Assembly (NCBI GenBank): GCA_019931185.1
Contig: JAINDK010000010.1
Coordinates: 61,529-125,528, forward strand
Origin: Bryobacter sp. CoA8 C33
GTDB taxonomy: Bacteria > Acidobacteriota > Terriglobia > Bryobacterales > Bryobacteraceae
Direction: 5' to 3'
Length of the DNA stretch: 64,000 nt
The notes beneath the pieces were generated by a model that saw only the letters and a program-made list of their open reading frames with translations, was not told where the DNA came from and ran no database searches. The position numbers and the translations under genes are program-made. Below, piece by piece: positions 41,325 through 49,082 of this stretch (position 1 is the stretch's first letter; each line of letters starts with the position of its first letter).

Positions 41325-43144
41325 ACCCGAACCTTCGGCGCTAGCCGCCGGACCATCGCCAGCAATTTCTCCCGCGCCACGGGCTTGGTGACATACGCCG
41401 CGGCGCCCATCTTGAGGGCCGTATCATCCGCGACTACGCTTACAACGGCCACGGGAATTTCGCGCGTCTCGCGCAGGTTCTTGAGGCTCTTCAACGCCTC
41501 GAGTCCGCTCTCGCCAGGCAGCAGCAGGTCCAGCATCACCAAGTCGGGGCGCACCTCAAGCGCCTTGACCAGCGTCTCGCGAATGCTCTCGACAAAGACG
41601 AGATCGTATCCCTCGGCTTCAAGATACTCCCGTAGTAATTCCTGTGCCGCCCGGTCATCCTCGAGCACGAGCAGGACAGGGCGCTCGCGCGCCGGCAGCG
41701 GCGCCTCTCCGCCGGCCGGCGGCATGGTGAAGGTGAACTTGCTACCCCGGCCTAGTTCGCTTTCCACCCAAATGCGCCCGCCCATGTGCTCGATCAGACG
41801 GCGGCAGATCGCCAGCCCCAGCCCGGTGCCCTCGCGCACCCCCTTGGTCGTTGCCGATACCTGATAAAACACATCAAAAATGCTCTCGTGGTGCTGGGCC
41901 GCCACGCCAATGCCGCTATCGGAAACGCTCAGCGCCAGCTGCGCGCCAGCCCGGCTGCCTTCAATCAGAATCCTGCCCCCGGCCGGAGTGAACTTGATCG
42001 CGTTCGACAACAGATTGAGCAGCACTTGAAGTACTCGCGTGCGGTCTGCCCAGGCCTCGAGATTCCGCGGGACATTCGTGCGGATTTCAATGTTCTTCTG
42101 CTCCGCCTGATGAGCCACGTGGCTGACTGCTTCTTCGCACAAGCCTGACAGCGAGGATACCTCGCTGGCGATCTCGAGCCGGCCGGCCTCGATCTTGCTG
42201 AGATCGAGTATGTCATTGATCAAAGTCAACAGGTGTTGGGAATCCTTTTGAATGTGCTGTACAAACCGCTTTTGTTTTTCGTTGAGCGGACCCTCGAGCC
42301 CCTCGGCCAGGAGTTCGGAAAAACCGATGATCGTATGCAGCGGCGAGCGCAGTTCATGGCTCATGCTGGCCAGAAACTCGCTCTTAGCCCGCGAGGCGGA
42401 CTCCGCCCGGCTGCGCGCCTCCTCAAGCGTTTCCTCAAATCGTTTTCGTTCCGTTATGTCTCGTAACACAACCAGATGAGCCTCCTTTCCCTGGTAGTGC
42501 ATCGGGTGGCGCTGTGCCTCCACCTCGATTCGATCTCCATTCTTCTTGCGGTGGCAACGCAAGCCATCCTCGGATTCCCAATCCGGAGCAGCCTCCGGGC
42601 AGCGAAGATCCCGCACCGACAGGGACAAAAATTCTTCCCGCGAATAACCATACGTGTTGATCGCCTCCGCGTTGACGTCGAGAAACCGCATCGTCCCTGT
42701 CTCGTAGACGCAACAGGGAACCGGATTGAGCTCGAAGAGCTGCCGTGTCTGCGCGGCACTTTCCTTGAGCGCCTCGGCCATCGCCTCAGCTTCACTCACA
42801 TCGCGAATGATCGCCACTGTGTGCAGCTCTCCGTCATCCGGCAGCGGGCTGATGCTGATCTGCACCGGAATCTCGACGCCGTCCTTGCGCAAGGCCCGCA
42901 ACCGCATGCTTTGTCCCATCGGACGGCTCGCCGGCGCGGCGGCGAAATTCTCCCGGTGCGCCGCATGGCGCGTCCTCAGCCTTACCGGTACCAGATCATC
43001 CACTGACATGCCCAGCAGTTCTTCCCGGCCGTAGCCGAACAGCCGCTCCCCACTGTTGTTCACCAGCAGAATCCGCCCCTTCTGGTCCACTTCGAGAATG
43101 CCGTCCGGAGCGGCCTCGAGCAACTTTTCAAATCGGTCGTCCAT
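41321..43144 (-). CDS. PAS-PAS hybrid sensor histidine kinase
   Basis: Soluble hybrid kinase of about 607 residues. Two PAS domains (about 1-125 and 130-250), a dimerisation/phosphoacceptor helix with His in ASMSHELRSPLHTI, an ATPase domain with NLLSNAIKFTPAG and GTGLGLAICRRL, and a C-terminal receiver with LVMLDLLLPGESG. No transmembrane helix, so the signal is sensed inside the cell, possibly redox or oxygen via PAS; no cofactor ligand is certain. ATG at 43144 with GGAG spaced correctly; the longer frame overlaps the upstream gene. Confidence 0.92.
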   Translation of the reverse strand: MDDRFEKLLEAAPDGILEVDQKGRILLVNNSGERLFGYGREELLGMSVDDLVPVRLRTRHAAHRENFAAAPASRPMGQSMRLRALRKDGVEIPVQISISPLPDDGELHTVAIIRDVSEAEAMAEALKESAAQTRQLFELNPVPCCVYETGTMRFLDVNAEAINTYGYSREEFLSLSVRDLRCPEAAPDWESEDGLRCHRKKNGDRIEVEAQRHPMHYQGKEAHLVVLRDITERKRFEETLEEARSRAESASRAKSEFLASMSHELRSPLHTIIGFSELLAEGLEGPLNEKQKRFVQHIQKDSQHLLTLINDILDLSKIEAGRLEIASEVSSLSGLCEEAVSHVAHQAEQKNIEIRTNVPRNLEAWADRTRVLQVLLNLLSNAIKFTPAGGRILIEGSRAGAQLALSVSDSGIGVAAQHHESIFDVFYQVSATTKGVREGTGLGLAICRRLIEHMGGRIWVESELGRGSKFTFTMPPAGGEAPLPARERPVLLVLEDDRAAQELLREYLEAEGYDLVFVESIRETLVKALEVRPDLVMLDLLLPGESGLEALKSLKNLRETREIPVAVVSVVADDTALKMGAAAYVTKPVAREKLLAMVRRLAPKVRV

Positions 43145-43148
43145 GTCT

Positions 43149-43709
43149 TTACTCCGATGATCCCACTGCCGGGATCTGCTCGTTGAACCATTCCGCCGCA
43201 AACCACTGCGCCGCCATCATCCCCAATCCCATTCCGGTCAGCATCAAGCCTTGGGACAGCCAACTCAGCCGGGCATCACCCATCGGCACCCAAAGCAGAG
43301 GCAGATGGGCAACTCCCATGCCGATCTGCATCCCGAGCCCATCCATCAATAACAGAGCAAATCCGCGGCCTTGCCGGCGCGCCTCCGTGACGCACCGCGC
43401 CCCGCGCCAGACTGGAATCAAGGTCAGGATCCACATACCCGCGCTCATGGCTGCATAGTGTTCCCAATGAAACTCGTGGGGGCAAGCCGCACCGGAGTGG
43501 ATGGCCGGCGCGAGCATGCCAAATCCGCCATGGCTGAGCATCGCCAGATACATATCGAGGTGCGCCCCCCAGCGCAGGCGCGTGAAGGCGAGCAAGGCCA
43601 CGACGAGCGAGATCCCAACGCCTGCCACTACTCCTTCGCGCCACGGCGAGCGGGCGGCGAGAATGGCAACTTGTGCCAGACATGCGGCGGAAATCAGATA
43701 GGGATTCAT
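43149..43709 (-). CDS. Unknown His-rich membrane protein in the cbb3 operon
   Basis: Not recognised. From ATG at 43709, which overlaps the ATPase stop (ATGA), 186 residues with about five to six transmembrane helices. It has many His and Met in and near helices: HLDMYLAMLSHGGFGML, HEFHWEHYAAMSAG and a Met-rich GMQIGMGVAHLPLLW. His/Met clusters in a membrane protein beside a copper-type ATPase and an oxidase suggest a copper or heme handling role in assembly, but that is inference from context. Confidence 0.7.
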   Translation of the reverse strand: MNPYLISAACLAQVAILAARSPWREGVVAGVGISLVVALLAFTRLRWGAHLDMYLAMLSHGGFGMLAPAIHSGAACPHEFHWEHYAAMSAGMWILTLIPVWRGARCVTEARRQGRGFALLLMDGLGMQIGMGVAHLPLLWVPMGDARLSWLSQGLMLTGMGLGMMAAQWFAAEWFNEQIPAVGSSE

Positions 43710-45622
43710 GTCAGAGTCTCCACGGCTTTTGCGGCTCGCGCCCCCTCCCAATCCATCAGCCGCATCGAGTCCAGAATCACGGTCAGGCTCGAGCCCATCA
43801 TCAGCAGTGCCGCCCCCACCGGCTGCAGTACGCCAGCCGCCGCCAAGGCCATACCCGCGAAGTTGTAAGCCAGCGAGGCGATAATGTTGCGCCGGATGCT
43901 GCGCCGCGCGGCCCGCGCAATGGCAATCGCCTGGGGCAGGGCAGTCCAGTTCTGGTGCAGCATCACGAAGGAACTCAAATCCCGCACCAACTCCACGCTT
44001 GTCGACAAGGTCAAGCTCGATTCACTCCAGGCCATCGCTGCCGCATCGTTCAATCCGTCGCCCGCGAACAGGACTTTCCGGCCTGAGCGCTGCATCCGCT
44101 CCACCGCCTCGTGCTTGTCAAAAGGCGATTGCCGCGACAGCCGCTCTTCGATCGGAATCAGCGCCGCCCGCTCCGCGCTGTCCCCCGTCGCCAGATAAAT
44201 CGCAAGCCCTGCCTGACGCAATTCCACCAGTGCTTCCGGAACCGAGTCCGGGCAGATCTCCCGCAGCATGATCCGTGCCGCCTCCTCGCCGTTCACCGTT
44301 ACCGTAATGTCGCGGCTCCCCACGTCCGTGCCGGCAAACACAACATACCCATTGGCGAATTGAGCTTCAATACCGCGCCCGGCCACCAGGCGAATCGACG
44401 ATAATGCTGTCGACGCCGTCAGCGTTTGGCCTTCCCATAAGCTCTTGAGGGCGCTTGCGATCGGATGCCGTGAGGCCAACTCGGCCTCGCGCAACAGGAA
44501 GCGCAACTCCGCCTCGCGGTCTTGCCAGCCCGGAGCTATCGTCCAGCTGGCCGTGTATGCTTCCGGCAGCGTCAGCGTCCCGGTCTTGTCGAAGACGATC
44601 GTATCGATCTCCGCCAGTTTTTCGACGGCTTCGCCGCTACGGGCGACGATGCCGAGTTCACGCAGCCGCGCGATCGCGCTCCATACCGCCAGCGGCGTGG
44701 CAAAACCCAGCGCGCACGGGCAGGCGATGACAATCACCGACAAGGCTGCGAATAAAGCCTTCGGCATATCGCCGGAATGGGCGTGAAGGCAGTAAGTCCC
44801 GAGGCTTACGGCGATCACCACCGGCGCAAACCAACGCATTACTCGCAAAGCCATGCGCTGTTCCCGGCCCGGTCGCGCCAGACCCGCTTCCACCAGCAGG
44901 CGGATTTGCTCGAGGCTCGCCTCCCTGCCATCGCGCACCGCTTCACAGTCAATGCTGGCATCGATGACATAAGCCCCTGCCGACACTGCTTCGCCGGGGC
45001 CGCGACTGCGGGCGAAGCTTTCGCCGCTCAGCGCCGCTTCATGAAAATAGGCAGTTCCGGCTGAAATGCGTGCATCCACCGGTACGGCCTCCCCAGGCAG
45101 CACCCGGAATGTGTCCCCCGAGCGGATCCCGTCCGCCGTTACCCGCCTCCCATCCAGCCGCCTTACCAGACGCCGCTCCGGCGCCCAGTCGCTCAAGCAT
45201 CGCAGCACGCGCGACTTTCCGTAGGCACCCACTTGCCGCCCCAGCGAATAAATCACCAGTAACATGCCGGCCACGTCGGCGTATGTTCCTCCCACCCCGG
45301 TTGCCAGCGATACGCCCGAGGCCCCGAGTGAGGCCGCGATTCCCAGCAGGAACAGTGATTCCATACCCAGCCGCCGTTGCCGGCAGGACTGCCAGATGGC
45401 CACGAAAAACTCCTTTGCCAGCAATCCCAAAATCGCAATCGACACGCACAGAATCGAAAGCTCCAGCCCCAGTCTTTCCTCGGCCGTCACCTCCGAACCA
45501 TTCACGGCGAAGCCCATCACCGTGGCGTTCATGGCGAGAAAGGCCCCGCCGCCAATGCGCCACCAAACCGAAGGCGGCGCCTCTTGCCCGCAATCGCAAT
45601 CGATTCTCCGTGCGGCGTCCAT
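43706..45622 (-). CDS. Copper-type P1B ATPase, CcoI/FixI-like
   Basis: Membrane P-type ATPase of about 638 residues, expected to move copper for cbb3 oxidase assembly. Seen: membrane metal site CPC in ACPCALGFATP, phosphorylation motif DKTGTLTLPEA, SRHPIASAL (HP), nucleotide/hinge GDGLNDAAA and actuator loop HEAALSGES. The N-terminus is short and has only CDCG instead of a full CXXC metal-binding domain. ATG at 45622 with GGGG spaced before it. Neighbours are the oxidase subunits. Confidence 0.92.
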   Translation of the reverse strand: MDAARRIDCDCGQEAPPSVWWRIGGGAFLAMNATVMGFAVNGSEVTAEERLGLELSILCVSIAILGLLAKEFFVAIWQSCRQRRLGMESLFLLGIAASLGASGVSLATGVGGTYADVAGMLLVIYSLGRQVGAYGKSRVLRCLSDWAPERRLVRRLDGRRVTADGIRSGDTFRVLPGEAVPVDARISAGTAYFHEAALSGESFARSRGPGEAVSAGAYVIDASIDCEAVRDGREASLEQIRLLVEAGLARPGREQRMALRVMRWFAPVVIAVSLGTYCLHAHSGDMPKALFAALSVIVIACPCALGFATPLAVWSAIARLRELGIVARSGEAVEKLAEIDTIVFDKTGTLTLPEAYTASWTIAPGWQDREAELRFLLREAELASRHPIASALKSLWEGQTLTASTALSSIRLVAGRGIEAQFANGYVVFAGTDVGSRDITVTVNGEEAARIMLREICPDSVPEALVELRQAGLAIYLATGDSAERAALIPIEERLSRQSPFDKHEAVERMQRSGRKVLFAGDGLNDAAAMAWSESSLTLSTSVELVRDLSSFVMLHQNWTALPQAIAIARAARRSIRRNIIASLAYNFAGMALAAAGVLQPVGAALLMMGSSLTVILDSMRLMDWEGARAAKAVETLT

Positions 45623-45630
45623 CTCAGCCC

Positions 45631-46275
45631 CTACTTTCCCGCCGCGAACTCGGCTAAGCCTGCTTCCGACCACGCCCCGGCCGCACCTACTTGCTTGCGC
45701 ACCGCTTCGACAATCGTCTTTGCCACCGGCCCTGCCTTGTTGCCAAATGACGCACGAATGTAGGTGGCAACCGCCGCGATCTCCTCATCGTTATAGACAT
45801 CTTTCCAGGCCGGCATCTGCGAGTTATAAATCTGACCGTTGACATGAAAGTCGCCATTAATTCCATTCAGCAGGATCGCCGCCAGCCGCCGCTCATCCCC
45901 GGTGACGAATTCCGAGCCTGCCAGCGGTGGAAATTGCCCCGCCAAGCCCTTGCCGTCGGCTTGATGACACTGTGTGCAGGCGTTGTACACCTCCGCGCCC
46001 AGCACCATCGGATTCTGTGGCGCCGCCGGCCCGGCCGGCGCTCGGTTGGCCTGCTCGGCCAGTCCGTCGCCCGTCCAGTCTCCAGCGTTAGCGCCGATAT
46101 AGTAGCCGCCCCACATCGTGAACAACAAGCAGCAAATCAGAAAAGCGACTGGAGTCGGCCGCATTCCGTCGCGCGGATCTGACATCTCACGCATCGCCGC
46201 GGCATGCAACTCCAATATGCGGTCCTGCATTTCGGGCGCCCGTCGGTGCTCGGGTTTCGGTTGATCGGATTGCAT
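45631..46275 (-). CDS. Membrane-anchored monoheme cytochrome c of the oxidase (reduced CcoP-like)
   Basis: Protein of 214 residues with one transmembrane helix (about residues 43-62), then one cytochrome c domain with CTQCH and a likely Met ligand in NSQMPAWKD. A typical CcoP has two heme domains; this has one. Position after ccoO supports it as the electron-entry subunit. Start codon overlaps the ccoO stop by one base. It could also be a separate cytochrome donor to the oxidase. Confidence 0.8.
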   Translation of the reverse strand: MQSDQPKPEHRRAPEMQDRILELHAAAMREMSDPRDGMRPTPVAFLICCLLFTMWGGYYIGANAGDWTGDGLAEQANRAPAGPAAPQNPMVLGAEVYNACTQCHQADGKGLAGQFPPLAGSEFVTGDERRLAAILLNGINGDFHVNGQIYNSQMPAWKDVYNDEEIAAVATYIRASFGNKAGPVAKTIVEAVRKQVGAAGAWSEAGLAEFAAGK

Positions 46276-46904
46276 TATTGCTGCGCCTCCGGCAGCGGAA
46301 AAGATTGATTCAACGCTTTCAAATATTCGATCAGCGCCTTGCCCCTCTCATTGGGGACCAACTGAGTAATGCCGCTGTTCTGAAATTGGGGTGGGATCTT
46401 GATGACATCTCCCGGGAATGCGCCCACTGGCAATGCATCCCCGTCTCTCATCTCCGTGAACAGGTAGTTAAACCGCGGCATGTTCGAGCCCGGCGAAGTG
46501 ATCCGTGGATCGTACAGGTGCAGGGCATGCCAAGTTGCCGAAGGCTGGCGGTGGCCGATGCTGGCCAAGTCCGGGCCCGTGCGCATCGTGCCCAGTTGAT
46601 GCGGACGGTGGTACATGTAGTCCCGCGGCACGCTGCGCCTCGTCCCCCAATTGCGCCGGATATCAGCGCCATATCCCTTCATGCGTACCTGCTGTGAGTG
46701 GCAGTAGATACAACCTTGGTCGATGTAGACAGCACGGCCCTTGGCCTGCTCGCCGAAATAGGGCAGCGGGTATTGCGTTCCGTCCGCTTTCCTCATCGGC
46801 TGGTGGCCTTGAAACTGCCAATTGGGAATGATCACCAAGCCCGTGACCGAGGCTGCGATGGTCAGAAATACGCCCAAGGAAAGACCGAGTTTCTTCAGTA
46901 GCAT
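46275..46904 (-). CDS. ccoO: cbb3 oxidase subunit II, monoheme cytochrome c
   Basis: 209 residues. N-terminal membrane anchor (LGLSLGVFLTIAASVTGLVII), heme site CIYCH in IDQGCIYCHSQQVR, and RRNWGTRRSVPRDY with MPRFNYLF, which hold the Met ligand region typical of CcoO. Overlaps ccoN by one base and the CcoP-like gene by one base, confirming co-translation. Confidence 0.94.
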   Translation of the reverse strand: MLLKKLGLSLGVFLTIAASVTGLVIIPNWQFQGHQPMRKADGTQYPLPYFGEQAKGRAVYIDQGCIYCHSQQVRMKGYGADIRRNWGTRRSVPRDYMYHRPHQLGTMRTGPDLASIGHRQPSATWHALHLYDPRITSPGSNMPRFNYLFTEMRDGDALPVGAFPGDVIKIPPQFQNSGITQLVPNERGKALIEYLKALNQSFPLPEAQQ

Positions 46905-48370
46905 TACTGGCTCAGCTCCTTTTCTTTTTTAAGCAGCATGTCGTAGTCCCGCTCGGTCGTCATCAGCGTCGGTGTTACGAAACGCAGACGGTGCGGTTGT
47001 ACGATCCGCCAGAAATTGATCAGAAAGGCAACTGTGCCGGCCAACAGAATCAGCCCCGCCGCCGTACGGATCCACAAATACGGAATCGTGAATTTGACTA
47101 TGTTCAGAAACGGTACCGTCGGGTCATTCATCATCAGCCCTTGCCGGATGCCCGCATAACACATCGCCAGCGTGTAGAGCAGCATCCCGCCCAGCGTGCA
47201 CCAGAAGTGAATGCGGATCAGCCGCGCTGAAATCCACTCATTTCCCGTCAGTCGCGGCATCGCGTAGTACATCATCGCGAACATGAGCGGGGCGAAGAAT
47301 CCATACATCCCAAAGTGCACGTGCCCGATCGTGTAATGCGTGAAGTGGGTGATCTCCTGATGGCTCCGCAGCGACTCGAGCGCACCCTGGAAACTCGAAA
47401 GCGTGTACACCATCGAACCCATCACCGCGAAGCGCAGCGTCGGGCTCGTCTTCAGATGGTGAAACGATCCGACCATCGTCATGTGATGATTGATCCCGAT
47501 CGTGATCACCGGAATGAACATCATCATCGAGCCAACGACGCCGATCGTAATCGTCCAGGCTGGCAGCGGCCCCCCGGTGAGATGGTGCGTCCCCGCCCAG
47601 TTGTAGAAGATCGCGTTCGACCAAAAACCGAGCAAGGACAGGTGGTAGCTGTGCACTGGTTTGCCGATCACCTTCGGAATCAGGTAATACGCGGCTGCGA
47701 TACCTGTTGGAGTCGCGAAAAGCCCGACGACATTGTGTCCATACCACCAGTTGGCAATCGCTTGCGCCACCCCGTCGACTGCACCGAGGTTCGTGCATGC
47801 TTCCGCGCTCAGCACGAGAACCGGAAACCAGATCGTCACCGCCATCAGGTACCACTGCGAAACATAGGTGTGGGCGTTGCGCCGGTTGAAGTACATCTTG
47901 AAGTTCGCAATGACGATGAATACGTAGGGGATCACCAGCAGCGGCATCGCCCACAGTGGAAACTCCAGCGTCTCCACGCCGGTTGACTTCCCCATCAGCA
48001 CCCCGATCGAGCCGAGCAAGATCCCTACATTGAAAACTACACCCCCTGCGATCAGCAGCGTGGGGAAGGGAATTCGCGTCTGACATAAACGCGCCTGCAG
48101 CCACAGCAAGGTGCCCGAGGCCGCCGTTCCCCCAAACCCATACACCGCTGTATCCCAATGCACCGGCCGGATGCGGCCGAAAGTCAACCATTCGATGTTG
48201 CCGAGAAATCCCGGTGAGTGCAGCTTGATCGAACTGATCAACCCCGCCAGTGTCGCCACCGTCAGCCACAACAGCGCGCTGGCCCAATAAACCGTCACTA
48301 CCCACTCGGCTGACCGGTCTACTTCGATTCGCGAGACTACCTCGCCGCGGCTGTCGCTCGTCGCGCTCAT
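46904..48370 (-). CDS. ccoN: cbb3 cytochrome c oxidase catalytic subunit I
   Basis: Catalytic subunit of 488 residues with about 12 helices, reducing oxygen to water with high affinity. Heme/copper ligands seen: VHWDTAVYGF, WWYGHNVVGLFATP, THHLTG, and HFTHYTIGHVHFGMYGF (heme ligands). C-family (cbb3) features are clear, with no CuA partner needed. First large gene of the oxidase set. Confidence 0.96.
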   Translation of the reverse strand: MSATSDSRGEVVSRIEVDRSAEWVVTVYWASALLWLTVATLAGLISSIKLHSPGFLGNIEWLTFGRIRPVHWDTAVYGFGGTAASGTLLWLQARLCQTRIPFPTLLIAGGVVFNVGILLGSIGVLMGKSTGVETLEFPLWAMPLLVIPYVFIVIANFKMYFNRRNAHTYVSQWYLMAVTIWFPVLVLSAEACTNLGAVDGVAQAIANWWYGHNVVGLFATPTGIAAAYYLIPKVIGKPVHSYHLSLLGFWSNAIFYNWAGTHHLTGGPLPAWTITIGVVGSMMMFIPVITIGINHHMTMVGSFHHLKTSPTLRFAVMGSMVYTLSSFQGALESLRSHQEITHFTHYTIGHVHFGMYGFFAPLMFAMMYYAMPRLTGNEWISARLIRIHFWCTLGGMLLYTLAMCYAGIRQGLMMNDPTVPFLNIVKFTIPYLWIRTAAGLILLAGTVAFLINFWRIVQPHRLRFVTPTLMTTERDYDMLLKKEKELSQ

Positions 48371-48579
48371 CGGCGAGCCTCCAGTTGCCGCATCAGCGGC
48401 CCTTCGCCGGGAAAATAGTCGGTTACCCTACCCTCGGGCTCTTCTTCGTCAAAGATAGACCGCGCTCCGGCCCGGAGATTCTGGAACTCTCCGTTCTTGA
48501 TTGCCCAGCCCAACAACCAGACCATCGTAATGCCGGCAATCATCGCAAAAGTCCAGATAAAAACGAACACAAAGAACAT
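48367..48579 (-). CDS. CcoS-like small membrane protein
   Basis: 70-residue protein with one transmembrane helix (MFFVFVFIWTFAMIAGITMVWLL) followed by GWAIKNGEFQNLRAGAR and an acidic DEEE, similar to the CcoS assembly factor pattern (WAxxxGQFxDL). It overlaps the ccoN start. Good ribosome site AGAGGT. First gene of the operon; probably helps copper or heme loading. CcoQ is the alternative reading. Confidence 0.6.
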   Translation of the reverse strand: MFFVFVFIWTFAMIAGITMVWLLGWAIKNGEFQNLRAGARSIFDEEEPEGRVTDYFPGEGPLMRQLEARR

Positions 48580-48604
48580 GCAAGTACCTCTTTAGCGGAA
48601 CTCA

Positions 48605-48620
48605 GGCACGCGGCATGCCA
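48605..48620 (-). promoter_or_regulatory. Sigma-54-like -24/-12 promoter for the cbb3 operon
   Basis: On the minus strand TGGCATGCCGCGTGCC keeps GG-N10-GC. The -24 half (TGGCA) is good, the -12 half (GTGCC) is weaker. The start would be near 48594, leaving 15 leader bases holding AGAGGT before the ATG at 48579, an excellent layout. TTTAGCGG (48591-48598) and its reverse copy CCGCTAAA (48653-48660) flank it, and a long palindrome sits at about -86 to -109. Confidence 0.5.
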
Positions 48621-48679
48621 AACTCCAAAACACTGAAAATACTTCTGTTGTCCCGCTAAATGGGGCAAATGAACAAATC

Positions 48680-48703
48680 GGCGTGGGTGATATCACCCAC
48701 GCC
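48680..48703. promoter_or_regulatory. 24-bp perfect palindrome
   Basis: GGCGTGGGTGAT followed directly by ATCACCCACGCC, a perfect palindrome with no loop. It begins right after the stop of the minus-strand gene at 48704 and ends about 100 bases before the cbb3 operon start. Without a loop or T run it is less like a terminator; its distance from the predicted sigma-54 start (about -86 to -109) is where NtrC-type activators bind. Either role is possible. Confidence 0.55.
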
Positions 48704-49075
48704 TTAGCGCTCTTGTCGATTCTCGAACAGTGGCTCCACCTCGAGCGAGGTCAGCACCCAAAGACCATACGCACCGAGAATCGAGCCGAGCGGAATACTG
48801 ATGATCGCCAGAGAACACACTACCATTCCCATCGAGCGTGCCCAACCCTGCACTCGCAGCAAACCCAATCCCGTTAGCACCATTGGCACCGCCAACAATA
48901 TGTTCAGGATTGAAATGCCAACAACAATCGGACCCAGCACAACCGATGCATTCTCAAACGCATTTGATAACCCCGCCGGTCCCCCGTTTGCCAGCAGCCA
49001 GATCAGCGAAAACAGCCCACCACCCACGCCTAAGGCGATCAAAAGCGTCGCCAGAGTTCTTAAGTGTGCGGCCAT
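48704..49075 (-). CDS. Small membrane protein, unknown function
   Basis: Not recognised. 123 residues with three to four transmembrane helices (LATLLIALGVGGGLFSLIWLLA, VVLGPIVVGISILNILLAVPM and SMGMVVCSLAIISIPLGSILG). Lies 7 bases after the GT-type membrane gene on the same strand, probably co-transcribed. No motif suggests a job. Confidence 0.7.
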   Translation of the reverse strand: MAAHLRTLATLLIALGVGGGLFSLIWLLANGGPAGLSNAFENASVVLGPIVVGISILNILLAVPMVLTGLGLLRVQGWARSMGMVVCSLAIISIPLGSILGAYGLWVLTSLEVEPLFENRQER

Positions 49076-49082
49076 AGCCCTA

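Noticed and set aside
47238..48305. Minus-strand frame of 355 codons within ccoN
   Set aside because: Different frame on the same strand as the clearly identified ccoN.
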